From positions 558,001 through 622,000 of the forward strand of contig NZ_AP027732.1 of the NCBI RefSeq assembly GCF_030296615.1: a stretch of DNA of 64,000 bases, written 5' to 3'. Made by a program: the position numbers and the translations under genes. The DNA comes from Frondihabitans sucicola (GTDB lineage Bacteria > Actinomycetota > Actinomycetes > Actinomycetales > Microbacteriaceae). Position 1 is the first letter of the stretch; every line of letters begins with the position of its first letter. Of this stretch, positions 35,486 to 44,319 are shown piece by piece. The notes below the pieces were generated by a model. It saw only the letters and a list, made by a program, of their open reading frames with translations, ran no database searches and was not told the origin of the DNA.

Positions 35486-37020
35486 TCAGCCGGCGATGCG
35501 GACGAAGTGGTGCGCTTGGTCCCAAATGGGTCGGACGCTGACGTGGCCACCGGGCTTCGGTGCGTCGAGGATCATGCCGTTGCCGGCGTAGATGCCGTCG
35601 TGCTCCTCGTTGTCGAAGACGACGAGGTCGCCGGGGACCGCCTCGCTCTGCGGGATCGTCGTGCCCATCTTGTCTTGCGACGGCACGTAGTGCGGCAGGG
35701 AGATGCCGAACTGGGCGTAGACGAACATGATGAGCCCGGAGCAGTCGAAGGCCGAGGGTCGGCGCCGCCGTGGACGTAGGGCGTTCCGAGGTATTGAAGG
35801 GCGACCTGGAAGACCTCGGCGCGGTCGAGGTGGTCGTAGAGCGGGTGGGCGACGTATTCGGCGGCGGTCGGGCCGGTGTACGTCGTGTTCTTCTCGGCCA
35901 GGCGATTGGCGATGACCTGCTTCTCGTAGTCGACCACGGACGTCGCGCCGTAGGTGTCGCGGGACGAGACGGCGTTGTCGACGTCGGACGCGACGTCGTA
36001 GTCTTGGCCGCCCGTGACCGACGGGGTCGTGGCGGCGACGCCGGTTCCGGCGGCGAAGGCCTTGCCCTGCGTGGCGTTGAGAACCGGCAGGATGCTCGTG
36101 GCCAGGATTCCGCACACGACCGTGAGCATGGCGCCACGGCGCGCTGCCACGAAGATCTTGCCGCGGCGCGGAGCTGCGGGCGCGGGCGCGGCGGCGGGGC
36201 GAGTCGGGGTGGCCGGGCGACGACGCGACACGGCCGGAGCGGCCGGGCGGCGACGGGCAGCGGGCTCGACGGGGAGGAAGGTCTGGCGGCGACCGGTCGA
36301 CGACGCGGGCGTCGGGACTCCGGCGGCGAGGCCGGCGAATCCGGTCAGGGTTGCGGAGGCAGGAGCTGCGGGAGCCGGGACGACGGGGGTGGCGACCTGA
36401 GCGGCGGGGGCCGGCTCGGCGGTGGCCGGCGCGGCGGAAGCGGCAGCCGGCGCCACCGGGGCGGCAGCGGGAGCCGGGGCGACGCGGGCGGCCGGAACGA
36501 CAGCCAGCACGGCGGTCGTGACGGGGAGCTCGATGGCCTCCGTCGACAGCGAGACGGTGTCGGACAGGGCGCTGTCGGACAGGGCGGTGTCGGATGCAGA
36601 GGCGAGCTCGGCCGAGGCTCCCGGAGCGGCGACCGGCGACACGGGCCCGACGACCGGCGAAACCGGGACGGACGAGGGAGCGGCGGACAGCTCTGCGGCC
36701 GCGGCTGCCTCGCGCGCGGCTCGGGCCGCGCGCCGGGGGCTCACAGCCGCGTCGAGCACGGGCGCTACGTGCACGGGCGCTACGACAGCATCGGCAGCGC
36801 CGACGGACGGCGCAGCGACGGCGACGGCGACGGCGCCGGCGCCGGCAGAACCGTGCGAAAGAACGGGAGCAGCACCGGCGGAATCCGCAGCGACAGCGCG
36901 ACGACGACCCGAAACACGCGGCGCGGCGGGGGCGGCGACACCGGAGTCGACGGATGCCGACGGGGTCGCGCCGGCGGGCGCTAGGGTGTCGGGAGTCGAG
37001 TCGGTCGAGTGCATCGCCAT
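35486..37020 (-). CDS. NlpC/P60 cell-wall hydrolase with long Ala/Pro cytoplasmic N-terminus (frameshifted)
   Basis: Residues 1-290 of this ~511-residue protein are low-complexity Ala/Pro/Val sequence with arginine-rich clusters. One transmembrane segment follows (GAMLTVVCGILATSILPVL), then an external linker. The C-terminal NlpC/P60 domain has the catalytic Cys in FDCSGLIMFVYAQFG and the His in EHDGIYAGNGMILDAP. It should cleave peptidoglycan stem peptides. The frame needs one base at GGG 35756-35758 to join YVHGGADP to SAFDCSG. The start is ATG 37020 (MAMHSTDST); the next ATG at 37014 is also possible. Confidence 0.85.
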
Positions 37021-37108
37021 CCACCCTAAGGGGTAGATCGGCCGCCGACCAACCTCCACTCCTGGGGGCGTGTCATCCCTCGTAAGGATGACGCGGGCGC
37101 GAAAAAGA

Positions 37109-37904
37109 TCACGACGTGACGCGCGCCAGGAACTCCAGGGTCGCCGTCAGAGCCACTCCGGCGTCTGGCAGATCGAGGTGGAACTGGTACTCGTGCGGCA
37201 GTGCCGGCTCGTGCCCGGCCGCCCAGAACAGCGTGGTCGTCGCCACACCGACCTGGCGCAGCCGCGCGGCGAACGGGACGGACTGCATCCAGGTCAGCGG
37301 GTCGTCGTTCCCGCCCGAGACGAACGCGGGCGGGAAGTCGGGGGTGACGAAGTCGACCGTCGACATGGTGGCGCCGGCGAAGGTCTGCGACCACGGGCGA
37401 GTTCCCGTGGACGCCCAGAGCGCGTGCTTGAATCCCCACGCGGCGACCCCGTGCAGGGACGACATCGCGCGGAGGTCGTAGATGCCGCAGTGCAGCAGCG
37501 TCCCACGGAGCTGCTCGGGCCGGAGGGACGGCTTCAGGTCGAGGAGCCCGGCGAGCTCCGGGTTCACCGCCGGCGCCGCGAGCTGGCTGGCCAGCTGGGC
37601 TCCGGCCGAGTCGCCCGCCAGCACGATCCGGTCGGGATCGACGCCCAGGGACGCCGCGTTGCCGACCAAGTGCCGCAGAGCGTCGTTGAGCTGCCGCACG
37701 GCGGTCGGATAGACGGCGTCGGGACCGAGCGAGTAGTCGACGGAGACGGCCGTGTAGCCCTCGGCGGCCAGGATCTTCAGGTAGTGAGCAGGATCCACCC
37801 GGCTTCCCGAGATCCAGGCGCCCCCGTGGATCCAGACGATCGTCGGCAGTGTCCGCTCCCATGACGACGGCGGAACCCAGGGCGATGACCGACGACCTCT
37901 TCAC
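37109..37904 (-). CDS. Alpha/beta hydrolase (HSL-like esterase), N-end unresolved
   Basis: Visible hallmarks are the oxyanion-hole motif HGGAW, the nucleophile elbow AGDSAGAQLA, an acidic residue in SGGNDDPLTW and a histidine in AAGHEPALPHEY. The enzyme should hydrolyse small esters. The catalytic core is open from about 37875 to the stop at 37109, but no start codon lies in its frame before an upstream stop. Either GTG 37904 (VKRSSVIAL) is the start with a frame change near 37880, or the N-terminus is degraded. The SDR gene lies just upstream on the same strand. Confidence 0.75.
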
Positions 37905-37993
37905 CGCCCCAGTCTGGTGGACGACCGGTCCCGGCGGGCGTCGGCCGAAGCCGAAGCCGAGGGCGACGGGATCCTGCCGCCCTCGGGCGTGTC

Positions 37994-38710
37994 TCAGACG
38001 GTGGCCTGCAGCTGCGGGTAGAGGCCCTCGAGCGGCCCGGACAGGCCGGCCTTGACGTCGATCGAGGTCTGGTCGGCCAGCACCTCCAGGGTTCCCGCCT
38101 CGAGTCCGTCGTAGGAGTCGCGCACGACGTCGGCGGCGTCGCCCATCGGAGCGTCGATGCCGGCCGTCATCGGCGTGGCCGTGTAGCCGAGGTGGAGACC
38201 CTGCACGTAGGTGCCCTGCGCAGCGAGGTCGAGCCGGAACGAATTCGTGGCCGACCAGAAGGCGGCCTTCGTCGCGGAGTAGATCCCGCTGATGCCGATC
38301 CAGCTCAGGGCGGAGTGGACGTCGATCAGGGCGCCACCGCCGTTGGCTCCGAGCACCGGTGCGAACGCCCGCACGATGCTGACGGCTCCGAAGAAGTTCG
38401 TCTCGAAGAGCGCGCGGACGTCGTCCATCTCGCTCTCGAGGAGCGAGTTGGCGTCGCGGCGCGAGATACCGGCGTTGTTGACCACGATCGTGGTGTCGGA
38501 CGCCGCTGCTGCGGCAGAGGCGACGGACGCCTCGTCGGTGACGTCCAGTTTCAGCGGGACGATGCGGTCGTCGCCCCAGTCGCGCGGCGTGCGGGCGGTG
38601 GCGTAGACCTTGGCGGCCCCGCGCTCGAGCGCCTGCGCGACGAACTGCTCGCCGAGGCCTCCGTTCGCGCCGGTGACCAGGACGACTGCGCCTTCAAAGC
38701 TGGTGGACAT
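37994..38710 (-). CDS. Short-chain dehydrogenase/reductase
   Basis: This 238-residue classical SDR has the NAD(P) motif TGANGGLG at residues 14-21, NNAG at residues 79-82, a catalytic Ser in DVHSALSW and the YSATK active site. Substrate is unknown. It lies below a palindrome that encloses its -10 box and just downstream of an HxlR-type regulator on the same strand. Redox- or electrophile-controlled expression is therefore likely. Confidence 0.92.
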   Translation of the reverse strand: MSTSFEGAVVLVTGANGGLGEQFVAQALERGAAKVYATARTPRDWGDDRIVPLKLDVTDEASVASAAAAASDTTIVVNNAGISRRDANSLLESEMDDVRALFETNFFGAVSIVRAFAPVLGANGGGALIDVHSALSWIGISGIYSATKAAFWSATNSFRLDLAAQGTYVQGLHLGYTATPMTAGIDAPMGDAADVVRDSYDGLEAGTLEVLADQTSIDVKAGLSGPLEGLYPQLQATV

Positions 38711-38755
38711 GCTGTTCTTCTTTCGTAGACGGATCTCGTGCGTAAGATCTCGAGA

Positions 38756-38778
38756 CTGAGTTGTTTATAGCAACTCAG
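38756..38778. promoter_or_regulatory. Palindromic operator enclosing the SDR -10 box
   Basis: CTGAGTTG (38756-38763) and CAACTCAG (38771-38778) are perfect complements with a 7-bp spacer. On the minus strand the spacer contains TATAAA, a good -10, 46 bp above the SDR start. It is a likely operator for the adjacent HxlR regulator. Confidence 0.65.
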
Positions 38779-38815
38779 CTGGACGGAGATCATTCCCGCT
38801 CGAGACGAAAATCTC

Positions 38816-39289
38816 CTACGGGCGCCCGGGGTAGGCGGCCGTGCGCTCGAAACCCACCTCGTCGACGGACACCGGCGCGCCGTCTGCGACGAACGAGACG
38901 TGGGCGGGTGCTCCGTCGGAGAGCCGGCGGCGCGCGACGGTCGGGCCGTCGTCTCGCGGCTCGTGCACGTCGCCCCACTGCTGCAGGGCAGCCAGGACGA
39001 GCTTGAGGTCGAGGCCGGCGCGCGTCGGATGGTAGCTGGAACGCGCCCGGGATCCTGTCTCGCGATAGGGACGCTTCTCGAGCACGCCTCCCGCGACAAG
39101 GCGTTCGAGACGATCGGTCAGGACGTTGCTGGCGATGGCGAGGTGCTCTTGCAGTTCGCCGAATCGCGATTCGCCGTAGAGCAGGATCTCGCGCATCACG
39201 AGGAACGACCAGCGATCGCTCAGGAGCACCAGCGCGCGCTCGATCGAGCAGAAGGGCGTGACCGGCGTCAACTCGGGCTTGGCGGCCAT
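38816..39289 (-). CDS. HxlR-family transcriptional regulator
   Basis: This 157-residue regulator carries a winged helix (ERALVLLSDRWSFLVMREIL, FGELQEHLAIASNVLTDRLERL) and a cysteine at residue 14 (PFCSIERA). A cysteine at this position is the redox or aldehyde sensor in HypR/HxlR-type proteins. It probably controls the downstream SDR through the palindrome at 38756-38778. It begins 5 bp after the stop of a small HTH gene once that gene is repaired. Confidence 0.9.
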   Translation of the reverse strand: MAAKPELTPVTPFCSIERALVLLSDRWSFLVMREILLYGESRFGELQEHLAIASNVLTDRLERLVAGGVLEKRPYRETGSRARSSYHPTRAGLDLKLVLAALQQWGDVHEPRDDGPTVARRRLSDGAPAHVSFVADGAPVSVDEVGFERTAAYPGRP

Positions 39290-39294
39290 GGCGA

Positions 39295-39641
39295 TCAGCG
39301 GCCCTGGCGCTTTTTGAACGGCTTCGGCTCACCCTTCAGGACCTTGCCGCGACCGACCCCTTCGAGGCTTTGGCCTTTCCGCCGGCGGGGCGAGCGGGCG
39401 GCTCCGGCGGGGTGGACGGCTTGGCGAGTTCGGCGCGGGCGTCGGCCAGCGCTCGTTCGCCCTCGCGGGTCAGCCGTGGAACGGACCCCGATCGATCGAA
39501 GAGCGCCTTGTCGTACTGGAGCTCGACCGCCGCGATCGACGAGTTGAGCTTCTGGCGCGAGATGTCGAGCATCTGGGCCGCGCGCGGAAAATGCAGCTCT
39601 TCGGCGGCGACCACGAAGTGGCGGAGCTGACTTGTCTTCAC
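39295..39641 (-). CDS. Stand-alone LysR-type HTH protein (frameshifted)
   Basis: This ~115-residue protein starts MKTSQLRHFVVAAEELHFPR and contains only the LysR N-terminal winged HTH, with no effector-binding domain. After the HTH comes a linker, then a strongly basic tail once one base is restored at CCCC 39357-39360 (KGVGRGKVLKGEPKPFKKRQ). Unrepaired, the frame ends at 39336. It may be a small nucleoid-like or accessory DNA-binding protein. It is co-oriented with HxlR and 5 bp upstream of it. Confidence 0.7.
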
Positions 39642-39720
39642 GCGCCCAAACTACCTCCCGGGACCGACAGCGGCGATCCGGTGCTCGTCGCTCCCTGGCT
39701 TCCGCCGCACCACTCCTCCC

Positions 39721-39799
39721 GAAATCGAAGGGGATTGTGCGCCGGGCGGCGGCTTCATCGCGATCGAGGGCGCGCTTCGCGAAAATCCCCTTCGATTTC
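39721..39799. repeat. 79-bp intergenic inverted-repeat element, copy 4 (reverse orientation)
   Basis: Arms GAAATCGAAGGGGA (39721-39734) and TCCCCTTCGATTTC (39786-39799) are exact, with a 51-bp middle. Read on the minus strand, the centre is GATCGCGATGAA, aligning with copies 2, 3 and 5. Flanks CTCC and GGAG extend the pairing. Unlike the others, this copy lies between two divergent genes, where a terminator would not be expected. Confidence 0.9.
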
Positions 39800-39857
39800 G
39801 GGAGGGTGGGAGGGAGGGGCGGGAGCAGTGTCGGCGGCCGGGTGCAGGATGCCAGGT

Positions 39858-40205
39858 ATGGACGAAGACACCGCCCTCGACACGTGCGGCAATCTCCCCT
39901 CCGCCGAGCTCACGCATCCGTTCGGGTTCGAGACCGCGGTCTACAAGGTGCGCGGCAAAGTGTTCGCGATCCTGCCCCTCGATGCCGAGCGGCCGTCGAT
40001 CACCCTGAAGAGCGCGCCCGACGACGCCGCCTCGCTGGTGCGCGAGTACGGCGCGATCATTCCCGGCTATCACATGAACAAGAGGCACTGGATCACCGTC
40101 GCGCTCGACGAAGAGCTCCCCCAGGGGCTCGCGGCCGACCTCATCGAGGAGTCGTACCAGCTGGTGATCGCGACGCTCCCGAAGGCGCGGCGGCCGGTGG
40201 CCTGA
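39858..40205 (+). CDS. MmcQ/YjbR-family protein
   Basis: This 115-residue protein has the YjbR pattern HPFGFETAVYKVRGKVFAIL, ITLKSAP and GYHMNKRHWITVAL. The family has a double-wing fold that may bind DNA or small ligands; its biological role is not established. ATG 39858 is 7 bases after CAGGAT, consistent with a leaderless start. Its 3' end is embedded in a 34-bp tandem duplication. Confidence 0.88.
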   Translation: MDEDTALDTCGNLPSAELTHPFGFETAVYKVRGKVFAILPLDAERPSITLKSAPDDAASLVREYGAIIPGYHMNKRHWITVALDEELPQGLAADLIEESYQLVIATLPKARRPVA

Positions 40206-40268
40206 GCGCGTGGGCGCGGCGCGGCGGCCGGTGGCCTGAGGGCGTGGGCGCGGCCCGGCGGCCGAGGT
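40185..40268. repeat. 34-bp tandem repeat across the YjbR stop codon
   Basis: GCGCGGCGGCCGGTGGCC begins identical segments at 40185 and 40219, each followed by TGAG and GCGTGGGCGCGG. A third partial copy follows. The first copy contains the YjbR stop, so the duplication left the protein intact. Confidence 0.75.
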
Positions 40269-40281
40269 GCACGTCCGACGG

Positions 40282-41142
40282 CTACTGGGCGGTGCCGGCG
40301 GGATTGGCCTTGCGGCTGCCGTCGGTGGCGGGTCGACCGCCGGTCTGCACCGGCACCCCGTCGACGGCGGCGCCGTATTCGGGCGTGTACTTCTGGCTGT
40401 GCCGGAAGGTGTCGACGAACGTCTGCAGGCGCGGGTCGGTCGCACTGGTGACCTGCAGCTGGTGGCCCCAGGCGCTGATGACGATCTTCGAGGGCAGATC
40501 GTTCTTCGTCCACGGGCTCAGATCGACGTAGCGGTTGGCCTGGTCGGTGACGTTCTGCTCCGTCTCGGAGATCATCGTCTGCTTGGTGACGAATGCGGTG
40601 AGCGTGGTGACGGTCGACGCAGGCAGGTCGGGGTCGTAGGTGATCCAGACGGCGCCGTGCTCGAGGTTGTGGACGGCTCGCTCCGTGGGAACCGGCTTGG
40701 TGTAGACGCCGGCGTTCATCCAGACGGCGTTGTGGGGGCCGCCGACGGGCGGCAGGATGCCGTAGGTCACCGGCCCGGCGACGTGGTCGTGCTCCAGGGC
40801 CCCGGGGTGGTCGCTGCCGTCACCCGGCCAACCGGTGGTGTCCCAGGCGAGGACGCCCTTGATGCCCGAGTCGTCGGCCACCCTCTTCACGGCCTTCTGC
40901 GCGACCGCCGTGCCGCTGACCGCGGCCGGGACGATCTGCGAACCGCTCTTCGCGCCCGCCTTGTCGGCGGCTTCGCGATTGCCGTCGATGGTGCTGACGA
41001 AGATCACGACGATGATGGCGGCGGTCACGACCGCGCCCCCGAGGATGAAGAGCAGGCGTCGCCGCTGCGTCGCCTCCTGCTGCCGCCGGAACTCTTCGAC
41101 CTTGGCGCGGCGCCTGGCCGCCTGCTCTGCTTTCGAAACCAC
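40282..41142 (-). CDS. DUF3105 membrane-anchored protein
   Basis: This 286-residue protein has a charged cytoplasmic N-terminus (KAEQAARRRAKVEEFRRQQE), one transmembrane helix (LLFILGGAVVTAAIIVVIFV) and an external DUF3105 domain. The domain carries a conserved His/Tyr/Trp pattern: YGILPPVGGPHNAVWMNAG, then AVHNLEHGAVWITYDP. The family is widespread in actinobacteria and has no proven function. The histidine array suggests possible metal binding. Confidence 0.88.
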   Translation of the reverse strand: MVSKAEQAARRRAKVEEFRRQQEATQRRRLLFILGGAVVTAAIIVVIFVSTIDGNREAADKAGAKSGSQIVPAAVSGTAVAQKAVKRVADDSGIKGVLAWDTTGWPGDGSDHPGALEHDHVAGPVTYGILPPVGGPHNAVWMNAGVYTKPVPTERAVHNLEHGAVWITYDPDLPASTVTTLTAFVTKQTMISETEQNVTDQANRYVDLSPWTKNDLPSKIVISAWGHQLQVTSATDPRLQTFVDTFRHSQKYTPEYGAAVDGVPVQTGGRPATDGSRKANPAGTAQ

Positions 41143-41201
41143 GCAGCGAACCTATTGGTCAACGCTGAAAGTTTCTGCCAGCCTCGCTGGGCGGGCCCCG
41201 G

Positions 41202-41768
41202 TCAGGCGAGGAGGGCGGCGACGGCCGCGACCACGACCGCGCGACGGTGGGCGTCGTCGTGCGACGCGGTCATGACCTTGAGCTCGGGCTCGGCGGAGGC
41301 CCACACGCCGGTCAGGGCGAGCAGCAGCGTGAGCAGGTCGATGGCCGCGAACCGGGTCGTGAGTCGCCCGTGATCCTGCGCCCTTTGGATCGCCTCGACC
41401 TTCTGCTCCATGCTGGCGGTGATCGCGGCAATGAGGCCGGTCGAGGTCGAGCGTTCGAGGCGGTGCCAACTCGCGATCCGCTGCACCTCGGGGTGCTGAA
41501 GGTAGCCGTCGAACAGGCGGCCGGCGTACTCGGGCAGGTCGTCGACCGTGATCGGGATGTCATTCATCGTGCGTGCGACGATGCGGTCGAACACGGCGTC
41601 GAACAGCTCGTCCTTGCCGCCGAAGTAGCTGTAGACGAGGCCCGCGCTGCACTGGGCGGCGGCGGCGATGCGGTCCATCCGGGCACCGGCGATGCCGTAG
41701 GCGGCGAACTCGGCTGTCGCCGCCTCGACCAGTTGTCGCTTCTTGGCTTTGGGATCGCGGGTACGCAT
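41202..41768 (-). CDS. TetR-family transcriptional regulator
   Basis: This 188-residue regulator has an N-terminal HTH (VEAATAEFAAYGIAGARMDR, then AQCSAGLVYSYFGGKDELF). A helical ligand-binding domain with a conserved LERSTSTGL region follows. It diverges from an SDR gene, and two identical palindromes lie between them. The usual model is repression of both genes, relieved by a substrate of the SDR. Confidence 0.92.
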   Translation of the reverse strand: MRTRDPKAKKRQLVEAATAEFAAYGIAGARMDRIAAAAQCSAGLVYSYFGGKDELFDAVFDRIVARTMNDIPITVDDLPEYAGRLFDGYLQHPEVQRIASWHRLERSTSTGLIAAITASMEQKVEAIQRAQDHGRLTTRFAAIDLLTLLLALTGVWASAEPELKVMTASHDDAHRRAVVVAAVAALLA

Positions 41769-41776
41769 CCGGTCAG

Positions 41777-41841
41777 TCTACTGAATGAACATTCATTTGA
41801 CACAAGGGATGGTCAGTGCTCTACTGAATGAACATTCATTT
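41777..41841. promoter_or_regulatory. Duplicated TetR operator
   Basis: The dyad TGAATG-AA-CATTCA occurs at 41782-41795 and 41825-41838, each inside the same 22-bp sequence, 43 bp apart, with GGTCAGT before both. The second copy ends just before the GGAGAG ribosome site of the SDR. One of the two probably covers the TetR gene's own promoter. Confidence 0.85.
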
Positions 41842-41852
41842 AGGAGAGCATC

Positions 41853-42731
41853 ATGACTACAGGATCCGACACCGTCTACTTCGTCACCGGCAGCTCGCGG
41901 GGGCTCGGGCGCGCCATCGCGGAAGCGGTCGTCGCCGCGGGCCATCGTCTCGTCGCGACCGCACGCGACCCGCGCAGCCTCGACGACCTCGTCGCCGCGA
42001 ACCCCGACCGGGTGCGCGCCGTCGCCCTCGACGTGGCCGACCCCGCGGCCGTCGACGCCGCCGTCGCGACAGCCGTCGACGCCTTCGGCCACCTCGACGT
42101 CGTCGTCAACAACGCGGGCTACGCCGACCTCGGCAGCGTGGAGGACACCACGCTCGAGTCGTTCCGCCGGCAGCTCGACACCAACCTGGTCGGCGTCATC
42201 GCCGTGACGAAGGCCGTCCTCCCGCTGCTGCGGAAGCAGGGGTCGGGCAGGATCATCCAGATCTCGTCGGTCGGCGGGCGCTCGGCAACGCCGGGGCTGG
42301 CCGCCTATCAGGCCGCGAAGTGGGCCGTCGGCGGGTTCACCGAGGTGCTCGCGAAGGAGATCGCCCCGCTCGGCCTGTTCGCCACGGCGATCGAACCCGG
42401 CGGAATGCGCACCGACTGGGCCGGGTCGTCGATGGCCGTCGCCCCGGTCACGCCCGGCTACGAGCCGACGGTCGGCGCCATGGCAGCGTTGCACGAAGGC
42501 TCGGCCATCGGAGCGAGCGATCCGGCGAAGGTCGCACAACTGGTCCTGACGGTCGCCGGTCTCGACTCACCGCCGGTGCGCTTGCTGGCCGGAAGCGACG
42601 CCGTGACGAACGCCACCCGCAATGCTGCAGCCCTGATGGAATCGGATGCCGCGTGGCGCTCGCTCAGCGAGTCGACCGACGCCGACGACGCGACTCCCGA
42701 GCAGCTCGACCCGCTGGCGGAGCACGTCTGA
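41853..42731 (+). CDS. Short-chain dehydrogenase/reductase
   Basis: This 292-residue SDR has TGSSRGLGRAIAEA near residue 12, NNAGYADLG at residue 87, catalytic Ser in QISSVGGRSA and the YQAAK active site. The length and C-terminal extension fit the extended oxidoreductase group often paired with TetR regulators. Substrate is unknown. It is controlled by the duplicated operator directly upstream. Confidence 0.92.
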   Translation: MTTGSDTVYFVTGSSRGLGRAIAEAVVAAGHRLVATARDPRSLDDLVAANPDRVRAVALDVADPAAVDAAVATAVDAFGHLDVVVNNAGYADLGSVEDTTLESFRRQLDTNLVGVIAVTKAVLPLLRKQGSGRIIQISSVGGRSATPGLAAYQAAKWAVGGFTEVLAKEIAPLGLFATAIEPGGMRTDWAGSSMAVAPVTPGYEPTVGAMAALHEGSAIGASDPAKVAQLVLTVAGLDSPPVRLLAGSDAVTNATRNAAALMESDAAWRSLSESTDADDATPEQLDPLAEHV

Positions 42732-42834
42732 GGCGGCGTGCGGTCGGGGGCGGCGGGGCGCACAGCCGCGGAGCGTTAGGGTCTTCGGGGCCGTTCGGCA
42801 CTCCGGGCGGCGCGAACCACAGTAAGGAACCACC

Positions 42835-43236
42835 ATGCGCACCACCACCCTGCTCACCCCGGTCGTCGTCCTCGCCGCCGGCCTCGCCCTCGCCGGCTGC
42901 AGCTCGTCCGGCTCCTCGGCGACCTCGCCCACCACGAAGGCCGCCTCCGCGTCCGCCCCGAAGTGCGTCGACGGCGCCATGACCGTCAGCGGCAAGGCTC
43001 ACGCCAAGATCAACGTGACCACCCCGTGCGACACGATCACCGTCACGGCCAACGGCGCCATCATCAGCCTGCCGAACACCAAGACCGTCGACATCACCGG
43101 CAGCAAGAACACCGTCACCGTCGACTCCGCGACCGCCATCTCGGCCGCGGGATCGGGAAACGTCGTGTTCTACGGCGCCGCGGCGACTCCCAAGGTCACC
43201 GACTCGGGATCCGGCAACACCATCGCGCAGCGCTGA
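42835..43236 (+). CDS. DUF3060-type lipoprotein
   Basis: This 133-residue exported protein has lipobox GLALAGC at residues 16-22, then a Ser/Thr/Ala linker. A small beta-rich DUF3060 domain follows, with repeating N/D-T-V-T units (TITVTANGAIISL, VDITGSKNTVTV). Its function is unknown. It is followed within 16 bp by a 55-bp inverted repeat. Confidence 0.82.
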   Translation: MRTTTLLTPVVVLAAGLALAGCSSSGSSATSPTTKAASASAPKCVDGAMTVSGKAHAKINVTTPCDTITVTANGAIISLPNTKTVDITGSKNTVTVDSATAISAAGSGNVVFYGAAATPKVTDSGSGNTIAQR

Positions 43237-43251
43237 TCCTGCGCGCGGCGT

Positions 43252-43306
43252 GAGATCGCAGGAACCGTCGACTCGCTGTCGGACGGGCGACAGTTCCTGC
43301 GATCTC
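43252..43306. repeat. 55-bp inverted repeat after the DUF3060 gene
   Basis: GAGATCGCAGGAAC (43252-43265) and GTTCCTGCGATCTC (43293-43306) are perfect 14-bp complements around 27 bp. The 14-bp arm length equals that of the 79-bp family, but the sequence and overall length differ. It may be a terminator or one copy of a second repeat family. Confidence 0.7.
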
Positions 43307-43406
43307 GGGGCCCAGGCGGCCGTGTTCGACGGCGGGAGGGCCCGCGGGAGCGCGTCGTCGACTCCGTCACAGCCCGGAACCAGGCCGAAACACCCCGGTC
43401 ACAAAT

Positions 43407-43423
43407 TGTTGACAGAATCAACA
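43407..43423. promoter_or_regulatory. Purine-region operator at the uricase start
   Basis: TGTTGA-CAGAA-TCAACA is a perfect dyad ending two bases before the uricase ATG (43426). The same half-sites occur at 47660-47676 and 56460-56476. No ribosome-binding site is visible, so the uricase mRNA may be leaderless, with the operator over its promoter. Confidence 0.75.
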
Positions 43424-43425
43424 TC

Positions 43426-44319
43426 ATGGCGATCATCCTCGGAGACAACCAGTACGGAAAAGCGGAATCGCGGATCGTCCGCATCGTCCGTGACAGCCCC
43501 CGACACGAGATCCGCGACCTCAATGTGACGACCGCTCTGCGCGGTCCGTTCGAGCCCGCGTACCTCGTCGGAGACCAGTCGAACGTGCTCCCCACCGACA
43601 CTCAGAAGAACACCGCGTACGCGTTCACCAAGTCGAAGGGCGTCGAGTCGATCGAGCAGTACGGCCTCGACCTCGCCCGCCACTTCGTGCACGAGATCGA
43701 CCCCGTCGAGGGGGCGCGCATCGAGATCGAGGAGTTCGCCTGGGAGCGCGCCGTCGTCGACGGCACCGAGCACGACCACACCTGGCTGCGCAAGGGCCAG
43801 GAGGTACGGACCGCGGCGGTCACGGTCGACTCCTCGGGCGAATACGTCATCGGCGGCCTCAAAGACCTGGTGCTGCTCAAGTCGACCGGCTCGGAGTTCG
43901 CGGGCTTCTTGAAAGACGAGTACACGACCCTGCCCGAGACCCACGACCGGGTGATGGCGACCGCCCTCGACGCGAAGTGGCGGTTCTCGTCGCTCGACGT
44001 CGACTGGAACGCCGTCTACCCCACGATCAAGGCCCTGATGGTCACGGAGTTCGCGACGCTGCAGTCGCTCGCCCTGCAGCAGACGCTGTGGCACATGGGC
44101 ACCGCGGTGATGGAGGAGTTCCCGTTCATCGCCGAGGTACGTCTCAAGGCTCCCAACAAGCACCACTTCGACTACGACATCGGCCGCTTCGGCGTCGAGA
44201 ATCACGGCGAGGTGTTCTTCGCCTCCGACCGCGCCTACGGACTGATCGAGGCGACGCTGATCCGCGACGATGCGCCACCGGCCGGTGAGGCGTGGCGAGC
44301 CTCCGCGGGGCTCGCGTGA
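43426..44319 (+). CDS. pucL: Urate oxidase (uricase)
   Basis: This 297-residue cofactor-free enzyme converts urate to 5-hydroxyisourate and H2O2. Motifs include LGDNQYGKAESRIVRI, the catalytic region VLPTDTQKNTAYAFTKS (Thr/Lys of the T-tunnel active site), KSTGSEFAGFLKDEYTTLPE, and PNKHHFDYDIGRFG near the C-terminus. The length is normal. It is first in an operon with a guanine-deaminase-like gene (GTGA overlap), and the TGTTGA dyad overlies its start. Confidence 0.95.
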   Translation: MAIILGDNQYGKAESRIVRIVRDSPRHEIRDLNVTTALRGPFEPAYLVGDQSNVLPTDTQKNTAYAFTKSKGVESIEQYGLDLARHFVHEIDPVEGARIEIEEFAWERAVVDGTEHDHTWLRKGQEVRTAAVTVDSSGEYVIGGLKDLVLLKSTGSEFAGFLKDEYTTLPETHDRVMATALDAKWRFSSLDVDWNAVYPTIKALMVTEFATLQSLALQQTLWHMGTAVMEEFPFIAEVRLKAPNKHHFDYDIGRFGVENHGEVFFASDRAYGLIEATLIRDDAPPAGEAWRASAGLA

